Origin: Ridgeia piscesae
Taxonomy: Eukaryota > Annelida > Polychaeta > Sabellida > Siboglinidae
Assembly (NCBI GenBank): GCA_025642075.2
Contig: JAODUO010000644.1
Location: forward strand, 186,001 to 250,000
Direction of reading: 5' to 3'
Length of the DNA: 64,000 nucleotides
The number at the start of each line of letters is the position of its first letter. Within the stretch, counting starts at the first letter, position 1. Position numbers and translations under genes: made by a program. Of the stretch, positions 21,247-64,000 are shown piece by piece. The notes under the pieces were generated by a model, which was given only the letters and a program-made list of their open reading frames with translations, did not search any database and had not been told where the DNA came from.

Positions 21247-21587
21247 CCCAGCAAACAACGACCCGTGATTTCACATGTTCTGTAAGTGAATTCACGAGTT
21301 CAACCGGTTCAATTCACATGAATTCGCAGAATTCTGTGAAAAAATTTGGGATATCGACACGTGTTTACTGTGAAATCACTTTTTTCATGTGATGACATGT
21401 ACCAGTGAAACCGTACCAGTTCTGACCCAGTACGACTCGTGTCAAACTTGTTCAAAACTTGTGTCAACGAGCAGAACACATGTATTCACGTGAATACACA
21501 TGAAAACAGGTACTGGTGGAGCGATATCAATTATGAACCAGTATGACATGTGCCAACTGGTTCAGAAATGGTTCCTTGTTTGCTGGG
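21247..21587. mobile_element. MITE with CCCAGCAAACAA termini
   Basis: The left end CCCAGCAAACAA and right end TTGTTTGCTGGG are perfect 12-bp inverted repeats around a 341-bp element full of short inverted motifs (acatgt, cacgtg, accagt, ttcacgtgaa). There is no coding capacity. CA lies on both outer sides and could be the duplication. Confidence 0.65.
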
Positions 21588-22029
21588 CAGATATCTTTAT
21601 ATAATCTGCTGGACATGTTTATTCATTGCTTACTCCTGTAAGAAGGCATATCCACCCTTTGATATCAGATAATCTGGTCCGATTTTCTTTAGTTCCAAAA
21701 GTAAATGCTAACGTTAGGTTTTCTGTGTTGCTGTACTGATTCTGTAGAATTTGCTCAAAATCGGTTGGAAATATTGCATCATTATACTGTGCTTAACTAA
21801 ACACAACTAGGCGGGCAGTCCACCTGTAATATACTCTTCTCACTGATGGACGTGCTAAACCATTTCCATACATTGCAGCCTTGATGGAAGTGGTTTAAAA
21901 AATGTTAAGTAAGAAATGAAAATATAGAAAAAGATACCTTTCAAATCATATTCTAAGAAAAAATAAAACCTGCCAGTCATTTGAAATTTTGCAACAAGGG
22001 CAGGGTCTGTGATGGTGTTTGTGGAAATA

Positions 22030-22330
22030 GACGTGGGAAGTGGTGGTCGCGCGGTAGAGTGCCGGACCATCAATCGAGGGGACAGTGGTTCAATCCCACC
22101 TATCGCCATTTCGAAACTTAGGCAATTTCATTCACCCCACATTTGCCTGTCTTTCAGAAGAGACACTAAAAGCTATCTGTTGTCTATGCCAAGGGAAGTA
22201 AAAGATCCCACACAGGGGGTAAATGTGTAACCTGTAGTGTACTCACTAATTCTAGAGAAGGACAACTGCGTTAGCCCAAGTTTGGGGCTGTTTGGAGGAA
22301 AGTGGCAATCTCTATCATATCATTGTGAGT
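22030..22330 (+). mobile_element. tRNA-derived SINE
   Basis: The head (22038-22110) has a polymerase III promoter: tggtcgcgcggtagagtgcc resembles an A box region and ggttcaatccc at 22087-22097 is a B box. The body has gtctttcagaagagacact and gtaaaagatcccac, a pattern I know from core regions of animal SINEs. The 3' end is uncertain. Confidence 0.7.
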
Positions 22331-24260
22331 CAACCATCGACCTTTTGTATAGGTAACCATCAACACAATGTGCTACACGCAGTTTTTGCAGTGTGGCAGC
22401 TTCAATATAAAACAGATGATTACATTTGTCACTTCAATGTTGTTTATAATGATGGCAAAGGTGGCTGCTCACTCATACAAAATGATGTATGTTTCATCAG
22501 AGGTCATGTTTTTGCAGCATCTGGGATGGTTAATTTGTATAAAGATGGCTATAGTATTGCATAAGAATGTAATGAAAAATTATAATAAATACTTATAAAC
22601 CAACCAATATTATGTGAGTAAATAATTTATTTTCAACAATATTTAACATTACACATCAAAATGCGCTGTATGACAAATACAGTGTTGTCTGTGGAAGTGA
22701 CAGAACTAGAGAACTTATAACCATCAGTCGTTGAGCACAACCATTGCCAGTGCACACGATGCGAATACAGTGGTGTTGTCACAGTCTCTCCTTAAGGTCC
22801 AGCTGAGAAGTTACAGGATTACATCACAGCAAATAGTAGCAGTTAAGAATATTTGTAATGTTACAGTGCTATTCACAGTACAGCATTGTTTGCCTACCAT
22901 AATAGGGACGTTATAAATTGAAAGAACTCCCATTGTGTTTGTGCTATTTCATCATATGTTTGTTGATGTTTGCATTTTTATTACATAATGGCTAAGCCTA
23001 TCCATTTGCATAAGCGTTGCATAAATATGTAATTATTTAGTAACCAGGACGCTAAATGAAGTTCATATAACATTTTGGAGCAACACCCAAAACTGCTATC
23101 TGTGTGCTCTAGTTATTGTGATAATATATTTTATTACCACCAGAAAATATTGGAAAATAAAAACATTGAAAGGGAAGTAACATTTAAGCAAATTAAACGA
23201 TAATTTCCTTTACCCTTATTTATGTTATAAGGTGTGTCTTTTAAAATGTTGTTATAATAATAACAACCCTTAGACAGCAAGAACAACTTTTGGGGCAAAT
23301 TTTGTCATTAGTGTGTGAACATGATCTGTAAAATACTTTTTGTAAAAAAAACTCAGAACATTTATTTGAAATTGCTTTTCCACCACCAATTTTTTGCAGT
23401 TCCATGCTACAATGACAACCTTTACTTGTCCCCGTTTATGATTACAGTACATCAAATGATTTTGTTTGTTGACCTTGAATGTTCAAAGATATATGTAGAT
23501 GATATGCTGTGCTCAATAAGATATAGTGTGCCCAATGTGTGATGTTCAAAGAACAAAACCTGTTCTGTCCAAGAACAAAGCCAAGTGGAAGAAGCTGTTG
23601 TTTCCTATGAAAGACAAGATGTGATGTTCAAATGTTGCTGTGGTCACACATGGTCAGTGAGGTGTGTATGCAGGCCTGTTTAATTAAGAAAATGCAGCAG
23701 TAATATTTTTATTCACAGATCATTAATGTTATCAACATTAGTGGTAAAGGCAAAACTTGGAGAGAGGTCATACGTATAATATAATTTTGACTGACAGGCA
23801 AGCAGTCATGTACTCGGTCTGTCACTTAAGACTACCTGGCTTAAAACCACTTCTAGCCAGTTATTCCTCCACCTTCTTGTGGAACAAGTTAATATCTACA
23901 TTGACTACCAGTTACTTTGTCAGGATAGATATCTCCTTCCTTCCAACGCAACTACTGTGGTCATCACCATAACATGGCAAACTATGCCACCCATAACAGC
24001 TACCCCAGGTAGTCAGCCCTACATGGCATTCGACCTATGCATGATAGTCCCAGGTTCTTTACAGACAGATTAGTATTTTATGTGTAAAATACTAGGGTAA
24101 AATTTTCATTTACAACAAAACTAAACCAGCAAGATGATAAATTACATTATTTTACATCACAAAATGCACCTCAACGTATGCTATATAATATTGAATTAGA
24201 ATAAATAATTTGAAAACTGCTGCCTTAGTACAAACATACACAAGTTGTGAGTGTGTGTGT

Positions 24261-24264
<4 letters not shown>
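22331..24264. other. Intergenic sequence
   Basis: AT-rich sequence between the SINE and the AT microsatellite near the USH2A 3' end. I see no gene or element I can support. Confidence 0.5.
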
Positions 24265-24343
<79 letters not shown>

Positions 24344-24390
24344 AATTATATATATATATACATACATAATATATATATATATATATACAT
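24265..24390. repeat. (AT)n microsatellite
   Basis: Interrupted AT dinucleotide tract of about 125 bp just beyond the probable USH2A polyadenylation signal. Confidence 0.95.
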
Positions 24391-24407
24391 ATGTTTATAG
24401 TCATTTT

Positions 24408-24413
24408 TTTATT
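24408..24413 (-). terminator. Candidate polyadenylation signal of the USH2A-like gene
   Basis: On the minus strand AATAAA lies about 380 nt after the TAG stop. Other AT-rich matches exist nearby, so this is only the nearest good candidate. Confidence 0.4.
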
Positions 24414-24793
24414 TTATAATACATTTTAGTAACGCACAACACTAAAACAAGGTCTCTCTCACCAGGTGTAGCATTTATGTTTAGCATTTACACACATTTA
24501 ATGTAATATATACATATATATGGGTATGTAGATATACCGGTATATTACATTATTTGTGTGAAAATAGTAAACACATTGACACCTTACACCTGCTAAGGTA
24601 CCATGCTCTAGAGCTGTGTGCTTTTAAAATGTCTAAAATACAAAATGTCTTGAGTGCAACAAACAACTTTATCTCAGTGTCTGTGAATATAATAACTGAT
24701 GCTATAACATGGTGTCTAAGAGGTGACTGTTGTTTAAGGACATTCACAGTACACATGATTGTCTGTGAACACAGTGTACTTTCAGGGTGTGCA

Positions 24794-62298
<37,505 letters not shown>

Positions 62299-62311
62299 CT
62301 GTCAGGACAAA

Positions 62312-63960
62312 TACACAGGTCAGCACAGCATGATTGTGCCTCACTAATGATGACAGGTGGCACAGAGTCGACACAGCATGATTGTGCCTCACTAATGATG
62401 ACAGGTGGCACAGAGTCGACACAGCATGATTGTGCCTCACTAATGATGACAGGTGGCACACAGAGTCAACACAGCATGATTGTGTCTCACTAATGATGAC
62501 AGGTGGCACACAGAGTCAACACAGCATGATTGTGTCTCACTAATGATGACAGGTGGCACACAGAGTCAACACAGCATGATTGTGCCTCACCAATGATGAC
62601 AGGTGGCACACAGAGTCAACACAGCATGATTGTGCCTCACTAATGATGACAGGTGGCACACAGAGTCAACACAGCATGATTGTGCCTCACTAATGATGAC
62701 AGGTGGCACACAGAGTCAACACAGCATGATTGTGTCTCACTAATGATGACAGGTGGCACACAGAGTCAACACAGCATGATTGTGCCTCACCAATGATGAC
62801 AGGTGGCACACAGAGTCAACACAGCATGATTGTGCCTCACCAATGATGACAGGTGGCACACAGAGTCAACACAGCATGATTGTGCCTCACCAATGATGAC
62901 AGGTGGCACACAGAGTCAACACAGCATGATTGTGTCTCACCAATGATGACAGGTGGCACACAGAGTCAACACAGCATGATTGTGTCTCACCAATGATGAC
63001 AGGTGGCACACAGAGTCAACACAGCATGATTGTGTCTCACTAATGATGACAGGTGGCACACAGAGTCAACACAGCATGATTGTGCCTCACTAATGATGAC
63101 AGGTGGCACACAGAGTCAACACAGCATGATTGTGCCTCACTAATGATGACAGGTGGCACACAGAGTCAACACAGCATGATTGTGCCTCACTAATGATGAC
63201 AGGTGGCACACAGAGTCAACACAGCATGATTGTGCCTCACTAATGATGACAGGTGGCACACAGAGTCAACACAGCATGATTGTGCCTCACTAATGATGAC
63301 AGGTGGCACACAGAGTCAACACAGCATGATTGTGTCTCACTAATGATGACAGGTGGCACACAGAGTCAACACAGCATGATTGTGCCTCACTAATGATGAC
63401 AGGTGGCACACAGAGTCAACACAGCATGATTGTGTCTCACCAATGATGACAGGTGGCACACAGAGTCAACACAGCATGATTGTGCCTCACCAATGATGAC
63501 AGGTGGCACACAGAGTCAACACAGCATGATTGTGTCTCACCAATGATGACAGGTGGCACACAGAGTCAACACAGCATGATTGTGTCTCACCAATGATGAC
63601 AGGTGGCACACAGAGTCAACACAGCATGACTGTGCCTCACTAATGATGACAGGTGGCACACAGAGTCAACACAGCATGAATGTGCCTCACCCGTGATGAC
63701 AGGTGGCACACAGAGTCAACACATTATAAATGTGCCTCACCAATGATGACAGATGGCACACAGAATCAACACAACATGAATGTGCCTCACCAATGATTAC
63801 ACAACACAGCATGAATGTGCCTCACCAATGATGACAGGTGGCACAGAGTTGACACAGCATGAATGTGCCTCACCAATGATGACAGATGGCACACATGGTC
63901 AACACAGCATGAATGTGCCTCACCAATGATGACACAGATGTTAATGCAACATGATTGTGA
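62312..63960 (-). repeat. 50-bp minisatellite, probable donor-junction array
   Basis: About 32 units; the first few are 48 bp and the right end is degenerate. On the minus strand each contains CATCATTGGTGAGGCACA or CATCATTAGTGAGGCACA, which looks like an exon end with a GTGAGG donor in the first form. It does not copy the neighbouring exon at 62298, so if it is a junction array its exon lies beyond position 64000. Confidence 0.85.
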
Positions 63961-64000
63961 TTTATCAATGATTACATATTCGTACATAGATATCAATGTA

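Noticed and set aside
22038..22110. Functional tRNA gene
   Set aside because: A and B boxes are present, but the sequence continues into a SINE body and I could not fold a cloverleaf with a proper anticodon arm.

Overview
The window is nuclear DNA of an animal, probably an invertebrate. It carries introns with GT-AG borders, three genes with recognisable human orthologues, non-LTR and hAT-type transposons, a tRNA-derived SINE, and a very large amount of intronic tandem repeat. Nothing in it looks bacterial or viral. The species is not fixed by the sequence. Minisatellites that copy exon-intron borders have, as I remember it, been reported from amphioxus, so a Branchiostoma-like animal is a reasonable guess, but only a guess.

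Gene layout, left to right. (1) PI4KA-like gene, minus strand, 582-7120: the first four coding exons of phosphatidylinositol 4-kinase alpha, continuing off the left edge. (2) ZFPL1-like gene, plus strand, 7736-16785: complete, six exons, 305 residues, a Golgi zinc-finger membrane protein. Its start codon lies about 615 bp from that of PI4KA in a head-to-head arrangement, suggesting a shared bidirectional promoter. (3) A gene-poor stretch, 18.3-24.4 kb, with MITE-like elements, a SINE and microsatellites. (4) USH2A (usherin)-like gene, minus strand, 24794-62298 and beyond: the eight last coding exons (fibronectin III repeats, transmembrane segment, cytoplasmic tail, C-terminal PDZ ligand DTHV). 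All exon phases join correctly in all three genes.

The remarkable content is in the introns. At least seven tandem arrays are not simply inside introns. Each repeat unit is a copy of a real exon-intron border of the host gene: about 14-28 nt of exon plus the splice site plus some intron. Four are acceptor-type (PI4KA exon 4; ZFPL1 exons 2, 3 and 6) and three are donor-type (three consecutive USH2A exons, including one 10-kb array of roughly 190 units of 51 bp). Only the terminal copy is the genuine border; the rest are decoys. I translated representative decoys in all seven arrays and every one examined leads to an early stop or a frameshift. The exonic part encodes residues conserved with human proteins, so copying went from exon to intron. 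An eighth such array (62.3-63.9 kb) is predicted to end at an exon just outside the window.

Other arrays (27.7-34.1, 34.3-35.1, 36.7-37.2, 39.2-39.7 and 53.9-57.9 kb) have no visible junction. The very long open frames across the arrays are a by-product of repeat structure and are not annotated as proteins. Some central array stretches (about 29.6-30.0, 46.5-48.4 and 49.35-49.85 kb, and a T109-G98 run at 48.7-48.9 kb) look like poor assembly consensus.
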